64,000 nucleotides of DNA from Burkholderiales bacterium. GTDB lineage: Bacteria > Pseudomonadota > Gammaproteobacteria > Burkholderiales > Casimicrobiaceae. Position numbers and translations under genes: made by a program. The first letter of the stretch is position 1; each line of letters opens with the position of its first letter. The stretch is from the NCBI GenBank assembly GCA_015075645.1, contig JABTUF010000002.1, positions 186,001-250,000 of the forward strand, in the 5' to 3' direction. The notes beneath the pieces were generated by a model, which searched no databases, was not told where the DNA came from, and saw nothing but the letters and a program-made list of their open reading frames with translations. Below are positions 1 to 8,475 of the stretch, piece after piece.

Positions 1-663
1 CGACCGCAGGTCCTGTCCGCGCGGCGCGCACAGCCCGCCCAGCTCGCGCTGATGCGCATCCTCACGCTGGCCGCGCAGGACGGCGAACTCGCCAGGATCG
101 AGGCCGAGTTCAAACGCCATCCCACGCTGTCGGTAGGCCTGCTGCGCCTGGTCAACTCGGCCGGGTTGACGCGGGGTCAGAAGATCACCTCGCTGCGCCA
201 CGCGTTGACCATGCTCGGCCTGCGGCAGCTCACCGTCTGGCTGCAGCTGCTGCTGTACACGGCCGACCGAGGCAACCGGTCGCTGTCGAGCCCGCTCCTG
301 CAGCTCGCCGCCGTGCGCGGCAAGTTGATGGAACTGGTCGCGACATCGATGCAGGGCGCCGACCGCCAGGCCGCCGATCTCGCGTTCATGACCGGCATCC
401 TGTCGCCGATGGACGCGCTGCTCGGGATCCCGATCGAGGAGATCGTCGCATCGCTCGGCCTGCCCGACCCGGTGTGCGCGGCGCTCCTGCGCCGCGAGGG
501 CCGGCTCGGCGCGCTCCTGCGCCTCGCCATCGCGCTGGAACGACCCGACGGCGTCGAAGTACGCTCGGTGCTCGAGGCGCTGCCCGCGGTCGATCGCAGC
601 CGCCTCCTGCACGTCCAGCTCCACGCAATGACCTGGGCGGGGCAGCTCGGCCGCGCCGCCTGA
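1..663 (+). CDS. EAL-HDOD family signalling protein, C-terminal part (5' end outside window)
   Basis: The frame is open from the first base, so the gene begins before the window and only about 220 C-terminal residues are seen. They match the HDOD part of YuxH-type EAL-HDOD proteins. The stretch PAQLALMRILTLAAQD, then FKRHPTLSVGLLRLVNSAG and the helix-rich SLRHALTMLGL region are typical of the family. HDOD domains act as regulatory scaffolds related to HD phosphohydrolases but usually lack the catalytic HD pair, and no such pair is visible here. Together with the next gene, an EAL-containing response regulator on the other strand, it suggests a cyclic-di-GMP signalling locus. The ATG at 52 is internal and should not be taken as the start. 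Input signal and output are unknown. Confidence 0.85.
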   Translation, partial: RPQVLSARRAQPAQLALMRILTLAAQDGELARIEAEFKRHPTLSVGLLRLVNSAGLTRGQKITSLRHALTMLGLRQLTVWLQLLLYTADRGNRSLSSPLLQLAAVRGKLMELVATSMQGADRQAADLAFMTGILSPMDALLGIPIEEIVASLGLPDPVCAALLRREGRLGALLRLAIALERPDGVEVRSVLEALPAVDRSRLLHVQLHAMTWAGQLGRAA

Positions 664-681
664 GCAGCCGTGCGAGCCCGC

Positions 682-700
682 CGCATCCGCGGCGGATGCG
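682..700. repeat. Perfect inverted repeat between convergent genes
   Basis: CGCATCCGC is followed, after one G, by its exact complement GCGGATGCG. It lies just after the HDOD-protein stop and before the convergent response-regulator gene. It could end transcription from both sides, but no T-tract follows it, so terminator function is uncertain. Confidence 0.35.
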
Positions 701-802
701 AACGCGGCGTCTGAGCCGCGTCCCCGCCGGATTCCATCACGCCTCCCGAAACGTCCGGCCCGCGCCTTCCGGGGACCGGCAGCGTCTCGACGACTTCGTG
801 CG

Positions 803-2551
803 TCAGGCAGCCCGCGATGCCGCGCTGGTAGCGTTGAGGAACGGCGCCGGTGCCACGCTCCGCGCGAGCCGCGCGATCGAGGAGTGCGGGCCGGGCACGC
901 CGAACAGGTAGCCTTGCACGCGGTCGACCTCGAGGTCGGCGAGCAGCGTGAACTGGTCGATGGTCTCGACGCCCTCGGCGACGATGCCGAGCCGGAGGGT
1001 CTTGGCGAGGGCCACGATCGTGCGGACGATCGCGTGGTTGTCGCTCTGCCGGGTGAGGTCGGCGAGGAAACTGCGGTCGATCTTCAGGATGTCGATCGGC
1101 AGGCGCCGGAGATAGGAGAGCGACGAGTAGCCGGTTCCGAAGTCGTCGACCGATATCGACACCCCCATTCGCTTGAGGCGACGCAGCGCCGCGATCGACG
1201 CGCCGGCGTCCTGCATGACCGCCGTCTCCGTGATCTCGAGCTCGAGCCGATCGCCGGGAAGGCCGCTCTCGGTGAGCGCGCGCAGCACTTCGTCGGCGAA
1301 TCCGGATCGCCGGAACTCCATGGCCGAGACGTTCACGGCCACGGTCAGTTCGCCGAGGCCTTCGGCCCTCATGGCGCTGGCCTCCCGACACGCGGTACCG
1401 AGCGCGTAGCGCCCGATGTCGCCCTGCATCCCGAGCTCGTCCGCGAGCGGCAGGAACCGGTCCGGCGCGAGCACGCCGAGTTGCGGATGGCGCCAGCGAA
1501 TCAGCGCCTCGCTTCCCAGCGGGCGGCGGTCGAAGGTCCGCACGAGCGGCTGATGTACGAGGAAGAACTCTTGTCTTGCCGCGGCCTGACGCAGCGCGCC
1601 CTCGAGCCGGACCCGCGCGGCGCCGCGCGATGGCGCCGGCGCGACGGCACGGCGGATCGCGCCGGGCGCCGCCTGCTTGGCGTCGCGCATCGCACGCTCC
1701 GCCGCGTGGACGAGTTCCTGCGGATCCGATTCGTCGTCGGGGTAGATGGCGATGCCGATCGACGCGCTGATCGAGAGCTCGTCGCCGTTGACCGGGAACA
1801 CCTCGGCGAACGACGCGCTCACCCGTTCGGCCGCCGCGGTCGCTTCCGCCGCGTGGCCCAGGTCCGCGTAGAGCAGGGCGAAGCGGTCTTCCCCCAGCCG
1901 CGCGACCGTCGCGGCCCCGCCGAAGCGTTCCCGCAGGCGGAACGCGACCGCCGCGAGCAGGCGGTCGCCCGCCGTGTGGCCCAACGAATCGTTGATGCGG
2001 CGGAATCGGTCGAGGTCGAGCAACAGAAGCGCGAGCCGGGAGCGGGCGCCGGGCCGCGCGGCGGCGTGCTCGATGAGGCGCGCCATCATGTCCCGGTTGG
2101 CGAGACCGGTGAGCGTGTCGTGGTAGGTGAGGTGGACGAGACTCTGTTCGATGTCCCGTTTGGCGCGACGCAGGCCCGTGTTGCGGAGCTCACGTTCGAC
2201 GACCGGAAGGAGACGCGTGCGGTTGCCCTTGTCGATGTAGTCCTGGGCGCCCGAATCCATCGCCGCGGCCGCCTCGGCCTCGGCGAGGGTCCCGCTCATG
2301 ATGATGAACGGCGTCTCCGGCGCGCGGGATCGCATGATCGCGAGCGCGCCGCGAGAGTCGAAGCGGGGCAGTCGGTGATCGCAGATGACGAGGTCGTAGG
2401 ACCGTTCGTCGAGCGCGGAGACCATCTCCTCGGCGGTCTCGACGCGACGGAAGGCGAGCACCCGGTCGAGCCGCGAGAGTTCGGCGATCAGGAGCGCGGC
2501 GTCGTCCTCCGCGTCCTCGACGAGCAGAATGTGGTTGAGCGCGTCTGGCAT
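803..2551 (-). CDS. Response regulator with REC, degenerate GGDEF and EAL domains
   Basis: This 582-residue protein has a receiver domain (about 1-125, phosphoacceptor Asp58, Lys108), a GGDEF domain (about 140-295) and an EAL domain (about 320-560). The GGDEF signature reads LGEDRF at 219-224 instead of GGDEF, so diguanylate cyclase activity is probably lost and the domain may only bind nucleotide. The EAL site looks intact: EAL at 348-350, the NVS and EITE motifs, DDFGTG at 469-474 and EGVE at 526-529. The likely activity is cyclic-di-GMP hydrolysis controlled by phosphorylation of the receiver. It diverges from a receiver/HPt pair, and the 150-bp gap may hold both promoters. The partner kinase is not in the window. 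Confidence 0.92.
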   Translation of the reverse strand: MPDALNHILLVEDAEDDAALLIAELSRLDRVLAFRRVETAEEMVSALDERSYDLVICDHRLPRFDSRGALAIMRSRAPETPFIIMSGTLAEAEAAAAMDSGAQDYIDKGNRTRLLPVVERELRNTGLRRAKRDIEQSLVHLTYHDTLTGLANRDMMARLIEHAAARPGARSRLALLLLDLDRFRRINDSLGHTAGDRLLAAVAFRLRERFGGAATVARLGEDRFALLYADLGHAAEATAAAERVSASFAEVFPVNGDELSISASIGIAIYPDDESDPQELVHAAERAMRDAKQAAPGAIRRAVAPAPSRGAARVRLEGALRQAAARQEFFLVHQPLVRTFDRRPLGSEALIRWRHPQLGVLAPDRFLPLADELGMQGDIGRYALGTACREASAMRAEGLGELTVAVNVSAMEFRRSGFADEVLRALTESGLPGDRLELEITETAVMQDAGASIAALRRLKRMGVSISVDDFGTGYSSLSYLRRLPIDILKIDRSFLADLTRQSDNHAIVRTIVALAKTLRLGIVAEGVETIDQFTLLADLEVDRVQGYLFGVPGPHSSIARLARSVAPAPFLNATSAASRAA

Positions 2552-2701
2552 CGGTGGCGAGTCCGCGAACGAGGGCCGGCGAATGACCCGTTATCGGCGC
2601 GGCAGCGGAAATGTTGAGCCTCGACCCTCAAGTTCCCGCTTCCGGGGCCGACAACGTTCGCGGGGCGAGCATCGCCGCCCTGCCGGCTGAGGGCCCACTG
2701 C

Positions 2702-3076
2702 ATGGCGAAGATCCTGGTCGTGGACGACAACCCGCTCAACGCCACCCTCGCGCGGCTTCAGCTCGCCCACGCCGGGCACGACGTCGCGGTCGAGCCTTCC
2801 GGAGCCGCGGCGCTCGCCCGGCTCGACGTCGAACGCCCCGACCTCGTGCTGACCGACATCGCGATGCCCGGCATGAGCGGCGTCGACCTCCTGGACGCCA
2901 TCCGGGCCCGATCGGGACTGCGCACGCTCCCGGTGCTCGCCCACACGTCGTTCGCCGTACCGGTCCAGCAAGCCGCGTTCCGGCGCGCCGGGTTCGACGC
3001 CATCGTCGTCAAGCCCGCGACGCGCGAGGCCCTGGTCGCCGCGGTCGACCACGCGCTTGGGCGGGGCGCCCGGTGA
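2702..3076 (+). CDS. Single-domain response regulator (CheY-like receiver)
   Basis: The 124-residue protein is one receiver domain and nothing more. The acidic pair Asp8-Asp9 follows the first strand (ILVVDDN), the phosphoacceptor is Asp52 in LTDIAMPGMSG, a Thr lies at 82 and the conserved Lys at 104 in VVKPA. With no output domain it probably acts by protein contact or as a phosphate shuttle. It overlaps the next gene, which encodes a histidine phosphotransfer domain, through a GTGA junction. The pair is therefore translated together and looks like the middle of a phosphorelay. The divergent REC-GGDEF-EAL gene is a plausible final acceptor, but that is inference. Confidence 0.88.
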   Translation: MAKILVVDDNPLNATLARLQLAHAGHDVAVEPSGAAALARLDVERPDLVLTDIAMPGMSGVDLLDAIRARSGLRTLPVLAHTSFAVPVQQAAFRRAGFDAIVVKPATREALVAAVDHALGRGAR

Positions 3077-3429
3077 CCTCGCCCCGCTGCGACCCCCATG
3101 CCTTTTTCGAGGCGATCGGACGCGACCCCGCGGCCCTCGCGTCCACGCTCGAGCTCTTCCGAACCGAGGGAACCGCCCAGTGCGCCCGCATCGTGAGCGC
3201 AGTGCGCACGCGGTCGCGCCGCCAGCTGCGCGAGGCGCTCCATGCGTTCGCCGGTTCGCTCGCGATCGTCCGCGCGAAGTCGGCGCTCGACCTGTGCGAG
3301 ATCCTGCGGCGACGGGCCGATGACGACGGAGCGGCGCTCGAACTCGCGGCACTCGAACTCGAACGCGAGTTCGAGCGCGTGTGCGAGGAACTGTCCCCGT
3401 TCGTCGCACGCGGGCGGGCGGCCGCATGA
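3073..3429 (+). CDS. HPt domain histidine phosphotransfer protein
   Basis: I place the start at the GTG overlapping the stop codon of the receiver gene, giving 118 residues. The protein is helical throughout. It carries LHAFAGSLAIV around His57, which matches the HPt pattern HxxxGS and is probably the phosphorylated histidine. Length and composition fit a free-standing HPt protein passing phosphate between receivers. The overlap with the receiver gene argues for a common mRNA. The frame stays open upstream inside the receiver gene, so an earlier start cannot be excluded, but it would add residues unlike any HPt. No kinase is encoded nearby. Confidence 0.72.
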   Translation: MTSPRCDPHAFFEAIGRDPAALASTLELFRTEGTAQCARIVSAVRTRSRRQLREALHAFAGSLAIVRAKSALDLCEILRRRADDDGAALELAALELEREFERVCEELSPFVARGRAAA

Positions 3430-3477
3430 GGCGCCGCGCCCGTGCTGCGGACGCCGGTCGCGGCGCGTGTAACGGGT

Positions 3478-4140
3478 TCAGGGAGTCCGGCGCCGACCGC
3501 CCGGCCTGCGGTGCACGGCCGATCCGCGCAACGTGTGGTCGAGGATCATCAGCATCGCAGCCGTGGCACCCCAGATGTAGCGTTCGCCCCAGGGAATCGC
3601 CCAGAAATCGCGCCGCACGAGCCCCTGCATTCGAAAATTGCGCTGCTGGTTCGCCGGGTCGAGCAGGAAGGTGAGCGGCACCTCGAACACGTCGGCGACC
3701 TCGACCGGATCGGCGATGATCGGGAACGGCGGCTCGACCCATCCCACGACCGGCGTGACGCGGTAACCGGTCACCGTTTCGTAGCTCGCGAGCTCGCCCA
3801 GGAGCGACACGCGCGAACCGGGAAGTCCGACCTCCTCCCGTGCCTCCCGAAGCGCGGCTGCTCCCGCGTCGGCGTCCCCGGGTTCCATCCGCCCGCCCGG
3901 GAAACTGATCTGGCCGGGATGGTCGGGGAGATCGGCGCTGCGTTGCGTGAACAGCACGGTGAGTCCGTCCGCGCGATTGACGAGCGGCACCAGCACCGCA
4001 GCGGGCGTCGCCTTGCCTTCGCGCCCCGGCAGGCGGAAACCGTCCGAGAGGCCGAGCGCGGTGAGCGGCACCGGCTTTTTCAGTTGCGCCTCGATCCAGG
4101 GGCGCTGGTCGTGGCGGGGAAGGGCGAACAGCGGAAGCAC
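3478..4140 (-). CDS. Nudix hydrolase, CoA pyrophosphatase type (NudL/YeaB-like)
   Basis: The protein of about 220 residues carries the double signature of CoA diphosphatases. The family motif LFTQRSADLPDHPGQISFPGG leads into a Nudix box that contains ALREAREEVGL. Such enzymes split CoA and acyl-CoA to phosphopantetheine and 3',5'-ADP. I chose the GTG at 4140 because the residues encoded upstream are arginine-rich and unlike the family. No strong ribosome binding site supports it, so the N-terminus is uncertain by some 10-20 residues. The gene diverges from cbiX. Confidence 0.82.
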   Translation of the reverse strand: MLPLFALPRHDQRPWIEAQLKKPVPLTALGLSDGFRLPGREGKATPAAVLVPLVNRADGLTVLFTQRSADLPDHPGQISFPGGRMEPGDADAGAAALREAREEVGLPGSRVSLLGELASYETVTGYRVTPVVGWVEPPFPIIADPVEVADVFEVPLTFLLDPANQQRNFRMQGLVRRDFWAIPWGERYIWGATAAMLMILDHTLRGSAVHRRPGGRRRTP

Positions 4141-4220
4141 GGCGGGGAAGGGCTTCGGCGAGGACGGGCCGATCCGTCGATGATACCGCGCGGGCGCGAG
4201 GCGCCTTCGGACGCCTCTTC

Positions 4221-4226
4221 TATAAT
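4221..4226 (+). promoter_or_regulatory. Perfect -10 element directly before cbiX (leaderless start)
   Basis: A consensus TATAAT lies six bases before the ATG at 4233. Transcription would therefore begin at or next to the start codon and leave no room for a ribosome binding site. No good -35 box is visible 17-18 bases upstream. Confidence 0.55.
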
Positions 4227-4232
4227 CGGCGC

Positions 4233-4607
4233 ATGTCCCGGCGCGGCGTCCTCCTGCTCGCTCACGGTGCGCGTGACCCGCGTTGGTCCGAGCCGCTGGA
4301 AGCGTTGGCGATCCGTTGCGCGGCACTGGAGCCCGGTTTGCCGCTCATGCTCGCCTTCCTCGACCACCTGTCGCCGGACCTTCCCGAAGCCGCCCAAAGG
4401 CTCGTCGACGCCGGTTGCGACGAACTCGTCGTGGTGCCCGCGTTCCTCGGCGTCGGCGGGCACGTGCGACGCGACGTGCCGAAGCTCGTCGACGCGGTCG
4501 CGCACGACCATCCCGGTGTGCGGGTGCGCACGAGCGTGGCCCTGGGCGACGTCGCGTCGGTGCAGGACGCGATGGCACAAGCTGTGGTCGACGCGGCGCG
4601 GGGCTGA
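4233..4607 (+). CDS. cbiX: Sirohydrochlorin chelatase family protein (CbiX-like, short form)
   Basis: The 124-residue protein begins with the chelatase motif LLLAHGARDPRW, whose His is the expected metal-binding base, and carries PAFLGVGGHVRRD with the second conserved His. This is the length of the small single-domain CbiX form that inserts cobalt or iron into sirohydrochlorin, in cobalamin or siroheme synthesis. No other tetrapyrrole gene is nearby, so the metal cannot be inferred from context. The next gene follows after only eight bases, so the two are probably cotranscribed. The start is supported by the perfect -10 box placed for a leaderless transcript. Confidence 0.85.
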   Translation: MSRRGVLLLAHGARDPRWSEPLEALAIRCAALEPGLPLMLAFLDHLSPDLPEAAQRLVDAGCDELVVVPAFLGVGGHVRRDVPKLVDAVAHDHPGVRVRTSVALGDVASVQDAMAQAVVDAARG

Positions 4608-4615
4608 CCGTCGCG

Positions 4616-5899
4616 ATGCGGGTAGCCGTCCTCGGAGCCGGGGTCATCGGACTGTCCACCGCGTGGTGGCTCGCGCGCGACGGTCACGAGGTGACCGTGA
4701 TCGACCGGAACGAAGGCGTCGCGCTCGAAACGAGCTTCGCGAACGGCGCGCAACTCTCGTACAGCTACGTTGCGCCGCTCGCCGGTCCCGGAGTCCTGCC
4801 GAAGATCCCGCCCTGGCTGCTGCGCCGGGATTCGCCGCTGCGCTTCACCCCGCAGTTCGACGCGGACCAATGGCGCTGGCTGCTGCGCTTCGTGCTGGCG
4901 TGCAACCAGAGAACCTCGGAGCGGACGACGCGCCGCCTGCTCGCGCTGTCGTTCTACAGCCGGCGCCTGATGCAGGACTTCGTCGCGTCGGGGTCGATCG
5001 AGTTCGCGCATGCGCGCAACGGCAAGCTCGTCGTGCACTCCGACCCCGACGGCTTCGCGCACGCGCGCGACCTGGTCGACTACCAACGGTCGCTCGGCTG
5101 CGAGCAGGAGGCGCTCGACCGCGACGGGTGCCTCGCGCTCGAGGGCGCGTTCGGCGGCGGCACCACCGGGTTGGGCGCGCGCCTCGTGGGCGGCATCCTC
5201 ACGCCGAGCGAGGAGGTCGGCGATTGCTACCGTTTCTGCGTCGGGCTCGAGCGTTTGCTGATGCAGGACGGCTCGCGGGTGCGCTTCGAACTCGGCACGC
5301 AGGTGCGAAGTCTCGTCGCCGAGCGCCAGCGCGTGGTCGCCGTCGACACCTCGTCGGGGCCGATCGACGCCGACGCGTTCGTCGTCGCGGCGGGGAGCGC
5401 ATCGGGCCGGCTCGTCAAGCCGCTGGGCCTGCGCCTGCCGGTCTATCCGCTCAAAGGCTACAGCCTGACCTTCCCGGTGACCGGCCCGGCGCCGAAGCTG
5501 TCGGTGACCGACTTCAAGCGCAAGGTGGTCTACGCGCCGCTGGAGTCTGCGGGGTCGCCCACGCTGCGTGTCGCCGGCATGGCCGACATCGCGGGCTGGT
5601 CCCAGGCGCCCGACCCGGTCCGCCTGCGCCAATTGCTCGCGGAGGCGCGCGCGGCGTTTCCCGACGCGACCGACTATTCGCTGCCGCTCGAACGCCTCGC
5701 GCCCTGGTGCGGCCTGCGCCCGGCGACGCCGCTCGGCAGTCCGATCCTGGGGGCCGCGCCCGTCGCGAACCTCTATCTCAACGTCGGCCATGGCGCGCTG
5801 GGCTGGACGCTCGCGCTCGGGAGCGGCCGCATCGTCGCCGATGCGATCGCGCGGCGAGGCTCCGACATTCCGCTCGCCGGACTGACTTTCGGAGCATGA
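4616..5899 (+). CDS. D-amino acid dehydrogenase (DadA family FAD oxidoreductase)
   Basis: The 427-residue protein opens with a Rossmann FAD-binding motif (VAVLGAGVIGLSTAWWLA). It follows the DadA pattern: ETSFANGAQLSYSY after the dinucleotide site, a central substrate domain, and a C-terminal FAD segment LNVGHGALGWTLALGSGRIVAD. DadA enzymes oxidise D-amino acids, mainly D-alanine, to 2-oxo acids and pass electrons to the respiratory chain. The gene follows cbiX almost without a gap, although no functional link is evident. No racemase gene lies nearby, so the natural substrate is open. Confidence 0.87.
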   Translation: MRVAVLGAGVIGLSTAWWLARDGHEVTVIDRNEGVALETSFANGAQLSYSYVAPLAGPGVLPKIPPWLLRRDSPLRFTPQFDADQWRWLLRFVLACNQRTSERTTRRLLALSFYSRRLMQDFVASGSIEFAHARNGKLVVHSDPDGFAHARDLVDYQRSLGCEQEALDRDGCLALEGAFGGGTTGLGARLVGGILTPSEEVGDCYRFCVGLERLLMQDGSRVRFELGTQVRSLVAERQRVVAVDTSSGPIDADAFVVAAGSASGRLVKPLGLRLPVYPLKGYSLTFPVTGPAPKLSVTDFKRKVVYAPLESAGSPTLRVAGMADIAGWSQAPDPVRLRQLLAEARAAFPDATDYSLPLERLAPWCGLRPATPLGSPILGAAPVANLYLNVGHGALGWTLALGSGRIVADAIARRGSDIPLAGLTFGA

Positions 5900-5938
5900 T
5901 CGCGGTCAGGCGGCGACGTCGCCGCTGTCCGCCGGCCC

Positions 5939-7399
5939 ATGAACCCGCTACGCGCGCGCCTCGGCGAACACGCGCTCCACGATTCCGTGGCCGCGATCGC
6001 CATGCCCGGCCGCGAGATCGGCTACCCGGAACTCGTCCATCTCGTGGACGCCTGCGCGGCGAGGCTCGTTCGCGACGGCTGCGCGCCGGGCGACACCGTC
6101 GGCTTCTCGGTGCCGGACGAAACCGGGCATCTCATCGTGAGCCTCGCGCTCGCGGCACTCGGGCTCCGGCAGGTGATCCTCGCGACGCACGCGCCGCTCG
6201 GAATGCGCATCGACCTCGCCCGGCGTCTCGCGGTCAGGCGCGTTGTCGTCAGCGATCCGGCGCACGCGGTGCCGGGCATCGCGGTCATCGTGCTGGGCAG
6301 CGCCGAGTCGAGCGATTCGCCGTCCGTGCGGCCAGCGGTACCGCTCGACGGCGGACAGGATGGGCCGAGGTTCCTGTTCACGAGTTCGGGCACCACCGGC
6401 CGCGCCAAGATCTACGACCTGGATCTCGCGGCGGTGGATTGGCGTGCCACGACGGTGCATCGGTCGGAGCGCGGGAACGCGCGACAGCGTTTGTACGTGT
6501 CGCACGCGATCGAGCATCGGGCCGGGCATGTGCGGCGCCTGTATGCGGCGTGGCTCGGAGTCACGTCGATCCTGCAGGCGCCGCGGACCAGGATGTCCAC
6601 CGGCGCCCTGTGCCGCGCGATGAACCCCACCCATCTCGAGCTGACGGTGCTCGAGGCGATGGGTCTCGTGCAGGACGACGCGATTCCCCTGCCGTCAGGC
6701 ACGATCGTGCACGGCAGCGGCACGCGGATTCCGTCGGCGTTGCGCAGGCGTTTTCGCGCGCATCACGGCCTGCCGCTCCACGTGCACTACGGCGCGTCGG
6801 AATTCGGCCGCATCGCATCGACGCTCGACGGGCCCGGCGCTTCCCCCGACATCGACGACGACAGCGTCGGCTGGCCCGTGCCGGAAATCGAGGTGGAGAT
6901 CATCGGCGCGGATGGCCGTCCGGTCGCGTCGGAGGAGGCCGGCGAAATCCGCGTGCGCGGCGCGACGATGGGCGGCGGGTTTCTCGACGACCCGGAAGCC
7001 ACGGCCCGGCACTTTCGCGGCGGCTGGTATCACCCTGGCGATCTCGGCCGACTCGATCGCGACGGGCGATTGTGGCTCGCCGGTCGCATCGACGAGATGA
7101 TGAGTCTCTCGGGGATCAACATCCACCCGGCCGAGATCGAGGTCGTCCTCGAGACCCATCCTGCCGTGCGCGCCGCGTTGGCGTATGCGCAGCCCTCGGG
7201 CGCGTTCGGCGACATTCCGGTGGCGGACGTCGAACTCCTTCGTCGGGGAGGCGCGACCGAAGCCGAACTCCTCGCGATGGTCCGCGATGCGCTCGGCGCG
7301 CGTGCACCGCGACGGATCCGCATCGTCGACGCGCTTCCGCGCAGCGCCGCGGGCAAGGTGTTGCGAACCCGCCCCGGGAATCGCGCCCGTGGTCGCTGA
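5939..7399 (+). CDS. AMP-binding acyl-adenylating enzyme (acyl-CoA synthetase-like)
   Basis: This 486-residue member of the adenylate-forming superfamily shows the ordered motifs. They are a phosphate loop FTSSGTTGRAK, HYGASEFG in the acyl-adenylate region, YHPGDLGRLDRDGRLWLAGR as the hinge, SGINIHPAEIE, and the catalytic Lys in RSAAGKVLR near the C-terminus. It is somewhat shorter than usual acyl-CoA ligases (about 520-560 residues), mostly at the N-terminus. It activates a carboxylic acid to an acyl-AMP and probably an acyl-CoA. The substrate cannot be read from the sequence. A Bug-type receptor gene follows, which often binds carboxylates, so the two might handle the same acid. Confidence 0.82.
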   Translation: MNPLRARLGEHALHDSVAAIAMPGREIGYPELVHLVDACAARLVRDGCAPGDTVGFSVPDETGHLIVSLALAALGLRQVILATHAPLGMRIDLARRLAVRRVVVSDPAHAVPGIAVIVLGSAESSDSPSVRPAVPLDGGQDGPRFLFTSSGTTGRAKIYDLDLAAVDWRATTVHRSERGNARQRLYVSHAIEHRAGHVRRLYAAWLGVTSILQAPRTRMSTGALCRAMNPTHLELTVLEAMGLVQDDAIPLPSGTIVHGSGTRIPSALRRRFRAHHGLPLHVHYGASEFGRIASTLDGPGASPDIDDDSVGWPVPEIEVEIIGADGRPVASEEAGEIRVRGATMGGGFLDDPEATARHFRGGWYHPGDLGRLDRDGRLWLAGRIDEMMSLSGINIHPAEIEVVLETHPAVRAALAYAQPSGAFGDIPVADVELLRRGGATEAELLAMVRDALGARAPRRIRIVDALPRSAAGKVLRTRPGNRARGR

Positions 7400-7407
7400 A
7401 CCGACGC

Positions 7408-7413
7408 TACAAT
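7408..7413 (+). promoter_or_regulatory. -10-like element before the Bug receptor gene
   Basis: TACAAT lies ten bases before the ATG at 7424. It matches the close -10 to start spacing seen at cbiX, brnT and the amidohydrolase gene. No clear -35 element is visible. Confidence 0.35.
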
Positions 7414-7423
7414 CCGCGGCGCG

Positions 7424-8458
7424 ATGTCCGGCGCACGCCACTTCCCTCGGTCCACGATTCCCGGCAGGTTTCCGGGTGCGGAGGCGTTGCTTCTTACCGC
7501 GGCGCTCTGCGGCGCGCACGAGCTGGCGACGGCGCCGGCTCGGGCCGCGGACCCCGCGCCATATCCGAACCGCCAGATCACGATGGTGGTGCCGTTCGGA
7601 GCAGGGACGCAGATCGACACCGCGGCGCGCCTGGTCGCGGGCAAGCTCGCCGACGCACTGGCGCAGCCGGTCGTGGTCGAGAACGTCCCGGGCGCCTCCG
7701 GAAACCTGGGCGGCCGGCAGGTCGCCCGTTCGAAACCGGACGGCTACACGTTGCTGTTCACCGGTTCGCTGATCACGCTCCTCCCGCTGACGATGGGATC
7801 CGCCGCGGTGGATCCCTTGGTGTCGTACGCTCCGGTGGCGAAACTCGCGGAGCCGCCGGCCGTGATCCTCGTGAGCGCGAAGCCGGGCGTGTCGACGCTC
7901 TCCGATCTGCTGGAACGGGCGAGGCGCACGCCCGGCGGCATCGCGTACGCGACCGCGGGCGTGGGCTCGATCCACCATCTCGCGATGAGCCTCGTCGCGC
8001 TCAAGGCCGATGCGCCCATGTTGCACGTGCCCTACGGGAATTCCGCCCAGGCGAGGCAGGACCTGCTCTCGGGGGAAGTCCCGGTCTACGTGACGTCGCT
8101 GGGCCCCCTCAACCCCTACCTCGAGAGCGGGCAGGTCCGCGCGCTCGCGGTCATGCGCGAGCGCAGGGTCTCGGCGTTCCCGGACGTCCCGACGATCGTG
8201 GAACTCGGTTTCCCGCAAGCGGCGATGGCGCCGTGGAACGGGGTGCTCGCTCCTGCGGGAACGCCGCCGGCGGTGATCGCCCGGCTCAATGCCGAGTTCG
8301 CGCGCATCGTCATGCTGCCCGATGTCCGCGAACGCTTCACGCAGATGGGCATGGAGCCGCTGTCGCCGTCGCCCGAGGCATTCGCGGCGGAGATTCGCGA
8401 GGCCGTCGCCCGCTGGCCGCGCGTCATCCGCGAGTCGGGCGTGGTGCTCGCGAAGTAG
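7424..8458 (+). CDS. Tripartite tricarboxylate transporter substrate-binding protein (Bug family)
   Basis: The 344-residue protein has an N-terminal export signal (about 1-40, hydrophobic ALLLTAALCGA). The mature part has Bug-family marks: YPNRQITMVVPFGAGTQIDTAAR at the start, VVENVPGASGNLGG, and VPYGNSAQARQDLLSGEV in the second lobe. Bug proteins are periplasmic receptors for carboxylates and related small acids, and are abundant in Burkholderiales. No TctA or TctB membrane partner lies nearby, so it is an orphan receptor. It may serve as a sensor or share a distant permease. The ligand is unknown. Confidence 0.88.
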   Translation: MSGARHFPRSTIPGRFPGAEALLLTAALCGAHELATAPARAADPAPYPNRQITMVVPFGAGTQIDTAARLVAGKLADALAQPVVVENVPGASGNLGGRQVARSKPDGYTLLFTGSLITLLPLTMGSAAVDPLVSYAPVAKLAEPPAVILVSAKPGVSTLSDLLERARRTPGGIAYATAGVGSIHHLAMSLVALKADAPMLHVPYGNSAQARQDLLSGEVPVYVTSLGPLNPYLESGQVRALAVMRERRVSAFPDVPTIVELGFPQAAMAPWNGVLAPAGTPPAVIARLNAEFARIVMLPDVRERFTQMGMEPLSPSPEAFAAEIREAVARWPRVIRESGVVLAK

Positions 8459-8475
8459 AGCGGCGCCCGCGGTCC

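Noticed and set aside
3442..8475. Very long plus-strand open frame reading through to the glycosyltransferase gene
   Set aside because: It is arginine-, alanine- and proline-rich read-through of GC-rich DNA over and against clear genes (Nudix, cbiX, dadA-like, AMP-binding, Bug). Only the last 310 codons are a real gene.
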